From: Thermoprotei archaeon
Lineage (GTDB): Archaea > Thermoproteota > Thermoprotei > Gearchaeales > WAQG01
Length of the DNA stretch: 64,000 nt
Assembly: GCA_038881895.1 (NCBI GenBank)
Contig: JAVZOV010000002.1
Coordinates: forward strand, 252,397 to 316,396
Direction: 5' to 3'
Under the pieces are notes generated by a model. It had not been told where the DNA came from. It made no database searches and saw only the letters and a program-made list of their open reading frames with translations. Within the stretch, counting starts at the first letter, position 1. Each line of letters starts with the position of its first letter. Of the stretch, positions 9,546 through 18,286 are shown piece by piece. A program made the translations under genes and the position numbers.

Positions 9546-11492
9546 TTAACTTATATGCCCTATCATTTTTTTGAATTCTTGATGAGCTTGTTTAATTTCC
9601 TCCACTGAAGCTTCGTCCTCTAGGGTGGTCACATCTCCCACGGGTATGTTTGAAACCACGGCCTTTAAGACCCGTCGCATAATTTTGCCGCTTCTCGTCT
9701 TCGGCAATTTTGAAACAAAATATATTTCGTCAGGTGTAGCAACGGGGCCTATTGTCTTTCTCATGTGCTCCTTTAATTCTTCTCTAAGTTTCTCGCTTGG
9801 CACGTAGCCTTGCTTTAGGATTGCGAAAATAACGATACTTTCGCCCTTAATTTCGTGGGGTTTGCCTATTACGGCTGCTTCGGCGATTGCCGGGTGGGAT
9901 ATGACGGCGCTTTCTAATTCCATAGTTCCTAGCCTGTGGCCTGCTATTTTTAATACTTCGTCTGCCCTTCCGAGAAGCCAGAAGTAGCCATCCTCGTCTT
10001 TCATGCAATAGTCTCCAGTGTAGTACATGCCTGGAAATTTGGACCAGTATGTTTGTTTGTAGCGTTCTGGGTCTTTGTATAGGGTCATTAGCATGCCTGG
10101 CCAGGGCTTCTTTATTACGAGGTAGCCTCTTACGCCTGGGGGCGCTGGCTTGCCGCTTTCGTCAACCACGTCGGCGTCTATGCCTGGTAGCGGGAATGTT
10201 GCTGATCCGGGTTTTAGGGGCACTAGCCCTATTCCTGGTGCGGGCGATATCATTACGCCTCCTGTTTCTGTTTGCCACCAAGTGTCTACTATTGGGCAGC
10301 GTTCTCCACCTATGTGCCTGAAGTACCAAAGCCATGCTTCGGGGTTTATAGGTTCGCCTACACTTCCAAGAATTGTTAGGCTGCTTAGGTCATGCTTTTT
10401 GGGCCATTCCTCGCCGTATCGCATGAACGTGCGTATGGCTGTTGGGGAAGTGTAAAATATTGTGACCCTATATTTTTCGATTATTTCCCACCATCTGTCA
10501 GGTTTTGGGTAGTCGGGGGCTCCTTCATAAATCACTATCGATGCCCCATGCATTAACGGCGCGTAAACGATTAAGCTGTGCCCCGTCACCCAGCCAACAT
10601 CAGCTGTACACCAGTAAACGCTGTCCTCCTTTATGTCAAAGACCCACTGATATATGGAGTTTAGGAACACCAAATATCCGCCAGTGCTGTGAACTATCCC
10701 CTTAGGCTTGCCGGTTGTGCCAGAAGTGTATAGAATGTAAAGTGGATGGGTGCTTTCAATGGGCAGTGGATCTATCCTTCCTTTTATGTCGTTTACAAGT
10801 TCGTGATACCAGAGATCTCTGCCTTCTTTCATTCTAACCTCTTGGCCTGTCCGCTTAACCACTATAACTTTCTCCACAGACGGAGTATTTTCTAAAGCTG
10901 AGTCCGCTATTTCTTTTAGCTGAACAACTTTTCCTCTTCTGTAACCTCCATCAGCCGTGATCAACACCTTTGCTTCTGTGTCGTTTATTCTGTCTGCTAA
11001 CGCCATTGAACTAAATCCAGAAAAGATTACGGTGTGTATGGCCCCTATCCTCGCAGATGCCAACATGGCAATGGGTAATTCAGGAATCATGGGAAGATAA
11101 AGTGCTATTCTGTCGCCCTTTTTGACTCCAAGATTTTTGAGGGCTATTGCCAACTTGTTTATTTCCCTATAAAGTTGGGAATAGCTCAGGGTTCTCTCTT
11201 CACCATTCTCTCCTTCCCAGTAGATGGCAACCTTATTCCTTCTCCAAGTTTTCAGGTGTCTATCAACACACAGATACGATGCATTTATTAAACCCCCAGA
11301 AAACCATTTTGCAAAAGGTGGATCCCACTCAAGAACTTTATCCCATGTTCTAAACCATTCTAGCTTTCTCGCTTCCTTCTCCCAAAATTCTTCAATATTT
11401 TCTAACGATTCTTTGTAAATGTCTATGTATTGTCTTATTGGCCAGTACTTTAGCATGACAGGCAAGGATTCAAATTTATCTTTTTCAGCCAT
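9546..11492 (-). CDS. acsA: Acetyl-CoA synthetase, AMP-forming
   Basis: A 648-residue enzyme of the usual acetyl-CoA synthetase length. Motifs in order: the P-loop-like [11 protein letters not shown] near residue 257, the acetate-pocket segment around [14 protein letters not shown], the hinge [20 protein letters not shown] near 510, and the catalytic Lys in TRSGKIMRR near 603. It activates acetate (or short acyl groups) with ATP to acyl-CoA, AMP and PPi. It lies 14 bases downstream of the acyl-CoA dehydrogenase on the same strand, suggesting a two-gene fatty- or organic-acid operon. Confidence 0.95.
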   Translation of the reverse strand: MAEKDKFESLPVMLKYWPIRQYIDIYKESLENIEEFWEKEARKLEWFRTWDKVLEWDPPFAKWFSGGLINASYLCVDRHLKTWRRNKVAIYWEGENGEERTLSYSQLYREINKLAIALKNLGVKKGDRIALYLPMIPELPIAMLASARIGAIHTVIFSGFSSMALADRINDTEAKVLITADGGYRRGKVVQLKEIADSALENTPSVEKVIVVKRTGQEVRMKEGRDLWYHELVNDIKGRIDPLPIESTHPLYILYTSGTTGKPKGIVHSTGGYLVFLNSIYQWVFDIKEDSVYWCTADVGWVTGHSLIVYAPLMHGASIVIYEGAPDYPKPDRWWEIIEKYRVTIFYTSPTAIRTFMRYGEEWPKKHDLSSLTILGSVGEPINPEAWLWYFRHIGGERCPIVDTWWQTETGGVMISPAPGIGLVPLKPGSATFPLPGIDADVVDESGKPAPPGVRGYLVIKKPWPGMLMTLYKDPERYKQTYWSKFPGMYYTGDYCMKDEDGYFWLLGRADEVLKIAGHRLGTMELESAVISHPAIAEAAVIGKPHEIKGESIVIFAILKQGYVPSEKLREELKEHMRKTIGPVATPDEIYFVSKLPKTRSGKIMRRVLKAVVSNIPVGDVTTLEDEASVEEIKQAHQEFKKMIGHIS

Positions 11493-11506
11493 TTACTATC
11501 CCTCAT

Positions 11507-12637
11507 TTATGCTAGGAGCAACTGTGCAACGAAGGATTTATGATAATCAGTGGGAAATCCCGCTATGGTAAGTGCAAGGGCATCCCTCAAATGTCTTTGT
11601 AGCGGATAATCTTTTGTGATACCATACCCGCCGAATAATTGTAATGTCTCTTTTGAAACTTTTACACAAGCTTCTGTTGCATACCACTTAGCCATTGAAG
11701 CAATCGTAGATGCCTTCGGGTCCCCTTCCTCAAGTAGTTCAGCTCCATAAAATGCCAGCTGCCTTGCAGCCTCAACCTCCAAAGCCATTTCCGCTATTTT
11801 CCACCCAACGCCTTGAAGCTTACTCATAGTTGAACCGAACATTTCCCGCTCCTTAACATGTTTAATTGCCGCCTCAATTGATGCCCTAGCTATTCCAACG
11901 GCAAGCATGGTGTCAAGAATCAAAATAGAAAACAAGACCTTTAGCACTATATTTAAACCATTCCCCTCTTTGCCAATTTTGTTTGCTATATCAACAATGC
12001 AATTATCAAAATAGACAACCGCATTACCAATTGCTGTAGCGCCGATGAATTTATTAAGTGCCCCGACACTTAATCCAGGTGTGTTTCTATCCACCAAAAA
12101 TAAAGTATAGCCCCCATCAGAACGCATCAGAACAATGAACGCGCGGACAACAGTTGCCAGCTCAGTAAAAATTTTCTGCACATTTATCACATACTTGTTT
12201 TCCTCCGCTTTCGTGCTCAAGGATAATTTTAAGAGGTCCGTTCCGCCTTCTGGTTCAGAATAGGAGAAAGCCATTAATTTTTCACCTCTGCAGATGGCTG
12301 GAAGATATTCATTTTTTTGTTCTTCTGTTCCCCCCTCCAACAGAATTGCACTGCACGCGTCTAATATATGAATGATGAATGCGGTGTTAGAACATGCTCC
12401 AGCAACTTCCTCCCAAACGACACACGCATCGGTAAGGGTCAACTCTTGACCACCATACTTTTCAGGGACTCTTAAGCCTAATAGTCCATGTTCGGCTACC
12501 TTACTGATATTTTCTAAAGGGACCTGGTTTTGTTCGTCCCAATATGAAGCTTTGGGGACGAGTTCTTTCTCAACAAATTCCCGTATAGATTTTTGAAGCA
12601 AAACTTGCTTCTCATTTAAAAGAGTCATTATTAACAC
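11507..12637 (-). CDS. Acyl-CoA dehydrogenase family flavoprotein
   Basis: A 376-residue acyl-CoA dehydrogenase. The N-terminal helical domain is followed by the FAD-binding AFSYSEPEGGTDL region, and the C-terminal helical domain has LQLFGGYGITKDYPLQRHLRDA. Where most members carry the catalytic Glu (IYEGT after the RDA motif), this protein reads LTIAGFPTD. The base is therefore missing at its usual place, and substrate or mechanism may differ. It is cotranscribed with acsA and divergent from an ArsR regulator whose operator may control both. A promoter-like AAATTTATGG lies upstream on the minus strand near 12671-12682. Confidence 0.9.
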   Translation of the reverse strand: MLIMTLLNEKQVLLQKSIREFVEKELVPKASYWDEQNQVPLENISKVAEHGLLGLRVPEKYGGQELTLTDACVVWEEVAGACSNTAFIIHILDACSAILLEGGTEEQKNEYLPAICRGEKLMAFSYSEPEGGTDLLKLSLSTKAEENKYVINVQKIFTELATVVRAFIVLMRSDGGYTLFLVDRNTPGLSVGALNKFIGATAIGNAVVYFDNCIVDIANKIGKEGNGLNIVLKVLFSILILDTMLAVGIARASIEAAIKHVKEREMFGSTMSKLQGVGWKIAEMALEVEAARQLAFYGAELLEEGDPKASTIASMAKWYATEACVKVSKETLQLFGGYGITKDYPLQRHLRDALALTIAGFPTDYHKSFVAQLLLA

Positions 12638-12698
12638 CCCTTCTTGAATTATGTTTCATGTAGTACTCATCCATAAATTTAAGCTTTTTGCGCAACAT

Positions 12699-12726
12699 TT
12701 ATAAAACGTATGAAAATATTTTCATA
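12699..12726 (+). promoter_or_regulatory. TATA box plus 18-bp palindromic operator
   Basis: A TATA-like TTATAAAA near 12699-12706 is followed at once by a perfect 18-bp palindrome, TATGAAAATATTTTCATA (12709-12726). The palindrome lies about where transcription should begin and 17 bases before the ArsR ATG. ArsR repressors bind such dyads, so this is the natural candidate for autoregulation and for control of the divergent acyl-CoA dehydrogenase operon. Confidence 0.6.
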
Positions 12727-12743
12727 TAACTAGGTTGAGAAAT

Positions 12744-13118
12744 ATGAAGCAATCCCTCGCTGAAACTTGTTATATGTTTTTCTCGACATTGGCTAATCCT
12801 ACAAGACTAGCCATACTGGAATTGTTGCGTGATGGTCCTAAGAACGTTACACAAATTGCAGAAGCTTTAAAACAGGAGCAGAGCATGATCTCACATAATT
12901 TAAAACTGCTATTAAGGTGTAGTTTTGTATTTTCAGAGCGTAGAAAAAAGGAGCGCATATACTACCTAAACAAAGAAACCATGGAAAAACTTTTTAAATT
13001 ATTTTCGCAGCACGCTGAGAAATATTGTCCAACAGGCGGAAAATGCCTCACAGATAAAGTTTTAAAGGAGCACAAAAAGAATGAAGCTTCACGACACATA
13101 TATTCGAAGCGTTTCTAA
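12744..13118 (+). CDS. ArsR-family winged-helix transcriptional regulator
   Basis: A regulator of about 124 residues. LANPTRLAILELLRDGPKNVTQIAEALKQEQSMISHNLKLL is a standard ArsR winged helix with recognition helix. After the wing (ERRKKERIYYLN) comes a tail with CPTGGKC, two cysteines that could sense metal, redox or a ligand. The ATG at 12744 follows AGGTTGAG; a TTG at 12735 is the alternative. It is divergent from the acyl-CoA dehydrogenase operon with a palindromic operator between them. A role as repressor of that operon is inferred. Confidence 0.85.
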   Translation: MKQSLAETCYMFFSTLANPTRLAILELLRDGPKNVTQIAEALKQEQSMISHNLKLLLRCSFVFSERRKKERIYYLNKETMEKLFKLFSQHAEKYCPTGGKCLTDKVLKEHKKNEASRHIYSKRF

Positions 13119-13238
13119 ATAAGAGGGAAGGGATTAAGTGTCAGTGTTTTGACAAAATTTTAAATATTACAATTGTAATAAATACTACATAGTAATAAGA
13201 CGTGCCGCCTCAATGGAAAAACACTATAGGGAATGAAT

Positions 13239-13635
13239 ATGCTACCTCCTTGTGAAGTTGTTGTAAAATGCTTATTGCCACCAATTCGCTCCACAATCGC
13301 AAAAACTCTTATAACAAGGTATAATTTGGCACAGCATAAAGCGGCCGAACTCTTGGGAGTCGGTCAACCAACCATAAGTCTCTAATAGGAGAATGCGAGG
13401 CAAAGCCCTAAGCCTAGAAAACGACGCTGAAATCATGGAATTGATAGAAAATATCGCTAATGCCTTAACAAGGAGTGCCATTCCCTACAAAGACTTCATT
13501 CAAAAAATTTGCCCCATCTGCAAATTAGCACGTGCAAAGGGATTATTGTGCTCGATTCATAAAAGTTTGGTTCCAACGCTTTTGATTGAAAAATGCGAGT
13601 TATGTCTTGCATCGAATGAATTAGAGTGCTTATAA
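13239..13635 (+). pseudogene. Decayed archaeal HTH transcriptional regulator
   Basis: From ATG 13239, 48 codons (starting MLPPCEVVVKCLLPPIR, with a helix-turn-helix LAQHKAAELLGVGQPTISL) end in TAA-TAG at 13383. The protein clearly resumes in another frame at MRGKALSLENDAEIMELI and runs to 13635. There a cysteine motif (ICPICKLARAKGLLCSIHKS) matches the C-terminal part of this archaeal regulator family. The break sits exactly where the recognition helix should continue, so the gene is inactivated by a small indel, unless this is a sequencing error. The stop touches the ATG of the FTR1 remnant, indicating a former operon. Confidence 0.75.
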
Positions 13636-13869
13636 ATGCTTGGACAATATTTAATAACTTTTAGGGAAGCATTTGAGGCCGCCTTAATAACTACGACGAT
13701 GTTATCTTACTTGGCGAGAAGCGGTAGACGTGTTTTATCGCGTTATGTTTGATTAGGCGCTGTTTCAGCGTTAATCGCCAGCGTAATATCGGGCATGTTT
13801 GCTTGGCTTGCATATGGTGCCCTTCCGAAAGACCTAAAGTTGCTTTTCAAAAAGTTTGGGTGTTTTTAA
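13636..13869 (+). pseudogene. Truncated FTR1-family iron permease
   Basis: From ATG 13636 the frame reads MLGQYLITFREAFEAALIT, containing the REAFE (R-E-x-x-E) iron-binding motif of FTR1/EfeU permeases in the first transmembrane helix. After LSRYV an in-frame TGA (13750-13752) stands where relatives usually have Trp. The same frame then continues (LGAVSALIASVISGMFAWLAYGALP) until a TAA after LFKKFGCF. Full FTR1 proteins have seven helices; here only the first two survive. The preceding broken regulator and this gene look like a lost iron-uptake operon. Confidence 0.72.
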
Positions 13870-14108
13870 TTCCAGATGTTGTTGCAGATTTAAAAGAAGC
13901 TGTAGTGATTGTGAAGAGATATGCAAAGCTAGCGCTTTTTGATTGATGATTATCTGATGATCACATTTGCAAGAAAATTTATGTAAATGCTTCTGTTGAA
14001 GGTTTGTCTATTTTTGTTGGTTATTGTTAACAGAGATCAGATGATAAAAATTTTTATTCTTTAAAGAATTTAAACATAATCTATTTATTGTGAGGTGTTT
14101 GGTGTTAT

Positions 14109-14966
14109 GTGGTGAGTGTCTTGGGTGGGCATGGGTTACGTCCGTCTTTGAACGTTGTTTTGACGGGCCTTTGTGCTGCTTTATATGCTGTTGGTGCTTA
14201 TGCTACGGCGTATATTCCATCTCCATGGGGTTTTGGGCAGTTTCGTCCAGCAGTTGTTATACCAGCTGTCTTTGCTGTCGTCTTTGGTCCTTGGGTTGGT
14301 GGTGTAGGGTCAGCCATTGGAACGTTGATTGCTGATTCTGCTAAGCATGGAACGCTTTATGTGGGTAGTCTTATTGCTGCTGTGCCTGGAAACTTTATCG
14401 GGTTTTTTATACTTGGCTACTTGATGAGGAAGAGGTTTAGCTGGGGAAGGTTCATTCTTGCATCAAACTTAACGCTTGTCATTGGAAATGTTATTGTGGC
14501 ATTTTTATACATCTTCTTGTATAGGGTGCTTTACGCTCAGGCTTTACAAATGCCTGTTGAGTCGTTGGTGATGCTCTCCATCGGATTGACAATATACTGG
14601 TACGTAACGATGCTTCCATTCGTCCTTACAATCGCTCCTATTCTTATAAGGGCGGTTGCTGTAGCTTTCCCTGAAATGGTTTCTGAGGATATTAGGATTA
14701 ATTCACTTAAAAAAGAAATTCCAAAGACAGAGTTTGGCTTTGCCTTAGCTATCCCAGGGATGCTTATACTATCGACGGGGATAGTGATTGCCTACACACC
14801 TTTTGGAAGCTATCTTGCAACGAGCTTTCCAAAAACTTTCACTCCGACAGTCATGGAACTCCTCCAGTTACTCTTTTATCTAAGTGGCGTAGCGCTCTTG
14901 ATTCTGGGTTTAGCATCTCTAGGTGTGAAGTCCTTCTTAATTCGGAAAATGGCAAATAATTCTTAG
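14109..14966 (+). CDS. ECF-transporter S-component-like membrane protein
   Basis: A 285-residue, strongly hydrophobic protein. The segment LTGLCAALYAVGAYATAYIPSP and then QFRPAVVIPAVFAVVFGPWVGGVGSAIGTLIAD is typical of substrate-binding S components of ECF vitamin or cofactor transporters, with about six helices. S components sit in the membrane and hand substrate to a shared AT module, which is not in this window. The substrate cannot be predicted. The GTG at 14109 follows GAGGTG at 14092-14097. It stands alone between a decayed iron operon and CRISPR array 2. About 60 C-terminal residues form extra helices beyond the usual S fold. Confidence 0.7.
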   Translation: MVSVLGGHGLRPSLNVVLTGLCAALYAVGAYATAYIPSPWGFGQFRPAVVIPAVFAVVFGPWVGGVGSAIGTLIADSAKHGTLYVGSLIAAVPGNFIGFFILGYLMRKRFSWGRFILASNLTLVIGNVIVAFLYIFLYRVLYAQALQMPVESLVMLSIGLTIYWYVTMLPFVLTIAPILIRAVAVAFPEMVSEDIRINSLKKEIPKTEFGFALAIPGMLILSTGIVIAYTPFGSYLATSFPKTFTPTVMELLQLLFYLSGVALLILGLASLGVKSFLIRKMANNS

Positions 14967-15301
14967 CAAAGTGTGGTATGATATGCGTTTATGTTTAAAT
15001 ACGCATTCACTAACTCGAGGTATGGTTCCTAATCATATTGATAGGAAGTTGATGTATTTGCATATCCTTTGTGAGTTCAGGGTAAAATGCAATGCCAATT
15101 ATTTTGCTATAAGTTTTTGGATTTAATCGATCAAATAAAATGGTTTCTATAGAATCTATTCGAATTCAATGAGAACTTTTTTCATTCATGCAGAGTTATA
15201 AATTCTACACAAAATTAAATATTGCAATCTGAATTTACTCGGATTTAGAGTTGTAGCGTTTAAAACGTGTTAAATAGAAGATGTTGAAGAAGTTTCTAGG
15301 G

Positions 15302-15406
15302 GTTATATTAAGAATTATGTTAAGGAAAAACCATACTTCGAACAACAGCATATATGAAAAAGAAAACCTTGGAATAATAAAAGGGAGAAGAACAACAATA
15401 ATATAA
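15302..15406 (+). pseudogene. Remnant of a cas2 3' end
   Basis: The bases before the second leader encode ILRTTAY in one frame and then YEKENLGIIKGRRTTII-stop in the next frame (stop 15404-15406). The intact Cas2 at 548-823 ends FYILRTTAYLKKENLGVIKGESTTII, so this is the last ~30 codons of a cas2 with a frameshift and a few substitutions. It lies directly upstream of leader 2, in the same relation as intact cas2 to leader 1. The limit at 15302 is approximate; no cas2 similarity was seen further upstream. Confidence 0.8.
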
Positions 15407-15532
15407 AACTCCTATATAAAACTCCTAACCGTCGATCAAACATTATTAGGTTCTAATCCTAAATCGACGGGAATTATCACAGAAAAGCCACAAAAAAACT
15501 ATAAAACAGAAAATAATCAATTTCACCTTGGC
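15407..15532 (+). promoter_or_regulatory. CRISPR leader 2
   Basis: Between the cas2 remnant and array 2. CCTAACCGTCGATCAAACAT (15424-15443) matches leader 1 in 19 of 20 positions, and a second block (ATCGACGGGAATTATCAC, then GAAAAGCCACAAAA) also matches. The spacing from the second block to the first repeat is about 20 bases longer than in leader 1, and the repeat it meets is degenerate, so its adaptation function may be impaired. Confidence 0.75.
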
Positions 15533-15563
15533 ACCACGAGAATACCTATATAAGGATTTAAAC
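15533..15563 (+). repeat. Degenerate leader-proximal CRISPR repeat
   Basis: The core GAATACCTATATAAGGATTTAAAC (15540-15563, quoted in two overlapping parts: GAATACCTATATAAGG and AAGGATTTAAAC) resembles the array-2 repeat but has an extra TA and several substitutions. It is followed by a 39-base spacer-sized segment and then the first perfect repeat at 15603. Degeneration is normally seen at the far end of arrays, not next to the leader. Confidence 0.7.
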
Positions 15564-15602
15564 ACATTATAAATCTTGATTACACCGTTCAGCTGAGCAG
15601 GG

Positions 15603-16625
15603 GTTTTAAGAATACCTATAAGGGCTTGAAACTCAAAAAGAAAACTAGTTGTTAAAAATCCAACTACAGTTTTAAGAATACCTATAAGGGCTTGAAACCC
15701 TTCTTTTATTTCATGAGCATTAGCGACAAGCTCAGTTTTAAGAATACCTATAAGGGCTTGAAACTTCCTACTGGCACCCAGCTCATTTTTCTTCACTTTT
15801 GTTTTAAGAATACCTATAAGGGCTTGAAACCGGTTGCACTGACGATCGTTCCCGCAGGTGCTGATGGTTTTAAGAATACCTATAAGGGCTTGAAACTATA
15901 GATCCTAAAACATATATAGTGTGGTGGTGAAAGTTTTAAGAATACCTATAAGGGCTTGAAACCGTCTTTATACCAATTGAGAAGTGGCTGTATACTGCGT
16001 TTTAAGAATACCTATAAGGGCTTGAAACCATAAAAACGTATAAAAAACCAAAAATAAAAAATGAGTTTTAAGAATACCTATAAGGGCTTGAAACCATTTG
16101 GGTTATCCTCATGCGTAAATTGATATCCAAGTTTTAAGAATACCTATAAGGGCTTGAAACGAAAAGTTGAAAGGTGATGAAAAATGAAAAATAAAAGTTT
16201 TAAGAATACCTATAAGGGCTTGAAACGATTTATGATGGTTGCGGGCAGTAAAGAATCGATCGGGTTTTAAGAATACCTATAAGGGCTTGAAACCTCGATT
16301 ACCTTGTTAATATACTCATCACTAAAATTAGTTTTAAGAATACCTATAAGGGCTTGAAACGCACATTTCAATAGAAGCCTGCCAAAAGTCGGTATTGGTT
16401 TTAAGAATACCTATAAGGGCTTGAAACGATATATTCCAAGTTGTTCTCGCTGTTTTGCGATTTGTTTTAAGAATACCTATAAGGGCTTGAAACGGTATCG
16501 AACTTCTCAAAGATGCAGGTTATGACATAGTTTTAAGAATACCTATAAGGGCTTGAAACCAGTTACAGCATACGTGAAGTTCAGAAAGTTCACATGTTTT
16601 AAGAATACCTATAAGGGCTTGAAAC
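15603..16625 (+). CRISPR. CRISPR array 2 (16 identical repeats, 15 spacers)
   Basis: Sixteen identical 30-base repeats begin GTTTTAAGAATACC and end GGGCTTGAAAC. They start at 15603, 15669, 15735, 15801, 15867, 15933, 15999, 16065, 16131, 16197, 16264, 16331, 16398, 16464, 16530 and 16596; spacers are 36-37 bases. The repeat differs from the reverse complement of array 1 at only three positions (4, 6 and the last base), so one Cas6 should process both. The array is read rightwards, opposite to array 1. The last repeat is intact, and there is no cas gene on this side except the cas2 remnant. Confidence 0.98.
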
Positions 16626-16902
16626 ACAATAATTCATAATCATATTTCGCTTTATTGTAAGCGTTTTATACATCCTACAAGTTCACAGTTTAAAGCACCA
16701 GCAATTCAAAGCACCCACTTAGCTTTTACTAGTCCAAGCCAATAAAACCCAAAAGTTCCGTTAGTCATCGATAAAAGAATATTAGAGGAGAACTTTGGGA
16801 TAGATTCTGAATATTTTTGAATAGACTGTCGACTTTGATGGTGAGGAGTGTTGGATATAAATGTAGACTCTGCCTAAATTAAAAAGTCGAAGAATAGGTT
16901 TA

Positions 16903-17688
16903 CTAAACTGCTTTGGCGATTATGTTTAGGCTTGTTAGTGGGGTCATGGGCTGTAATGTTGATATATTTCCGTAACTGGCGATTGTTTCCCATCCAGCCC
17001 TTTCGAGAAGCCCGACAAGCTCGCTTAGGCTATATATGTGAAGTTGAAAATCTACTTTGTCAATGAATTGTAGGTCGTTTCCATGCTTTTTATAGAATAT
17101 CCATGTTGTTTTTAGTTGGGCTTTTCGCGGATCATAGTTTCTGTTCTCCAAGATTACGAGGTCATCTATTTCGGAATAAGAGGTTGGTGTAAACTTCAGG
17201 GAAAAGAATTCCGTGTGAGCTGTTTCGAGGATGAACAGTATTGCGCCTTTCCTTGATAGTTCTCTTGCCTGTTTAAAGACGCTATACTCCTCTTCTTGAG
17301 AAAAATAACCTATGGAAGTCCAAGCATTTACAACCACGTCGAAGGGTTCAGAGATTCCCTTGAGAACCTCTTTTAGCTGTCGCACGTCTCCCTCAACAAA
17401 ACTTATTCTATCCGTTACACCATGCTCCGCTGCTTTTCTGTTGGCGTCTTCTATAAAAGCCCTAGAAACGTCCACACCAACAGCTTTAAAACCCTTCCTA
17501 GCCATATAAACCGAGACGCGGCCATTTCCACAACATAGATCAAGAAGGTTACCAGAGACTATGCCGAAACCGCTAAGCACTTTCAACATCCCGTTAACAA
17601 GATCTTCTGTCACAGCCCATCTTTTATCAAGAATTTTTAGGAAGATGTCTGCCCTTTTAATGAATAATTTGCTAATCCATTCCTCCAT
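16903..17688 (-). CDS. Class I SAM-dependent methyltransferase
   Basis: A 261-residue protein. Motif I LLDLCCGNGRVSVYMA near residues 47-62, the acidic end of strand 2 in AVGVDVS, motif II around VEGDVRQL, and FDVVVNAWTSIGYF after strand 4 are all in the right order for a Rossmann-fold methyltransferase. The substrate is unknown; the sequence resembles small-molecule methyltransferases more than rRNA or DNA ones. It is monocistronic, facing array 2. Upstream sequence holds nothing that identifies its role. Confidence 0.85.
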   Translation of the reverse strand: MEEWISKLFIKRADIFLKILDKRWAVTEDLVNGMLKVLSGFGIVSGNLLDLCCGNGRVSVYMARKGFKAVGVDVSRAFIEDANRKAAEHGVTDRISFVEGDVRQLKEVLKGISEPFDVVVNAWTSIGYFSQEEEYSVFKQARELSRKGAILFILETAHTEFFSLKFTPTSYSEIDDLVILENRNYDPRKAQLKTTWIFYKKHGNDLQFIDKVDFQLHIYSLSELVGLLERAGWETIASYGNISTLQPMTPLTSLNIIAKAV

Positions 17689-18203
17689 ACGGAAGGCTCC
17701 AACGTTTTGGCTGAAGCTAGGAATATCCTTAAACCTCCTCTATACTCATTGATTGCCCTATAGATCCCATTGGGAAACTCGATAGTTTTTTAACCATCAG
17801 CAAGCACCACAAATAAACCATCACAACTTTAGGTATTTAAATCTTATTTTCAGATTTCCTTAAATTCTGAAAACAATTATTAACGGAAAAAGCCAGTTTT
17901 GGACTGTTTAAAATAGAAAAAGAAGGGGGATTGAGCTCGGCGAACTCATACTCAAACAGGACAGTCTCATAGTTACTGTTAGAAAAGAGGTGGAGCTAAA
18001 TCATACTTTATGAGAGTTCTTTTATGCCAGTCTATGATTCTTGAAAACTTAAATTTAAAGCGTTCTATTAGTCGCTGCTAAGAGAGAAGCGACGAGCAGT
18101 TGTCAATTCACTTAGACGTTATTAATGGAAAAGGTGGCATTGCAAATTTTTTAACGTTGCAAGTTTTGCCTTGGAATTGAGTTCCATTATTAGTTGCAAA
18201 AGC
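17689..18203. other. Intergenic stretch without a convincing gene
   Basis: About 500 bases lie between two divergent genes. The only coding-like trace is a short plus-strand frame, about 17930-18013, reading IELGELILKQDSLIVTV and a few more residues to a stop. It has no start codon and may be a gene relic. No tRNA, repeat or terminator was recognised. Confidence 0.35.
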
Positions 18204-18261
18204 TTTATATACTTAAAAAAAAAAAAAAAGAATCTTAAGGTCGGAGGTGAGGTTAAACCTC
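18204..18261 (+). promoter_or_regulatory. Promoter region with A15 tract and 13-bp dyad
   Basis: A TATA-like TTTATATA (18204-18211) is followed by fifteen consecutive A (18215-18229) and by GAGGTTAAACCTC (18249-18261), a perfect inverted repeat around one central base. The GGAGGTG ribosome-binding site at 18273-18279 and ATG 18287 follow. A transcription start near 18237 would place the dyad in the leader or initial transcribed region, as an operator or small hairpin. Confidence 0.5.
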
Positions 18262-18286
18262 TTAAGTTTAATGGAGGTGTGTATGA

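Noticed and set aside
10049..10455. Two overlapping plus-strand frames inside acsA
   Set aside because: Antisense shadows of a strongly conserved enzyme; composition is explained by its codons.
13749..13946. 65-codon frame over the FTR1 remnant
   Set aside because: It is out of frame with the recognisable FTR1 residues for most of its length; only its last ~24 codons look protein-like and could not be assigned.
15446..15901. Open frames on both strands across the start of array 2 (repeating FKNTYKGLK or FQALIGILKT)
   Set aside because: They are translations of the CRISPR repeats; the periodic peptide follows the repeat unit.
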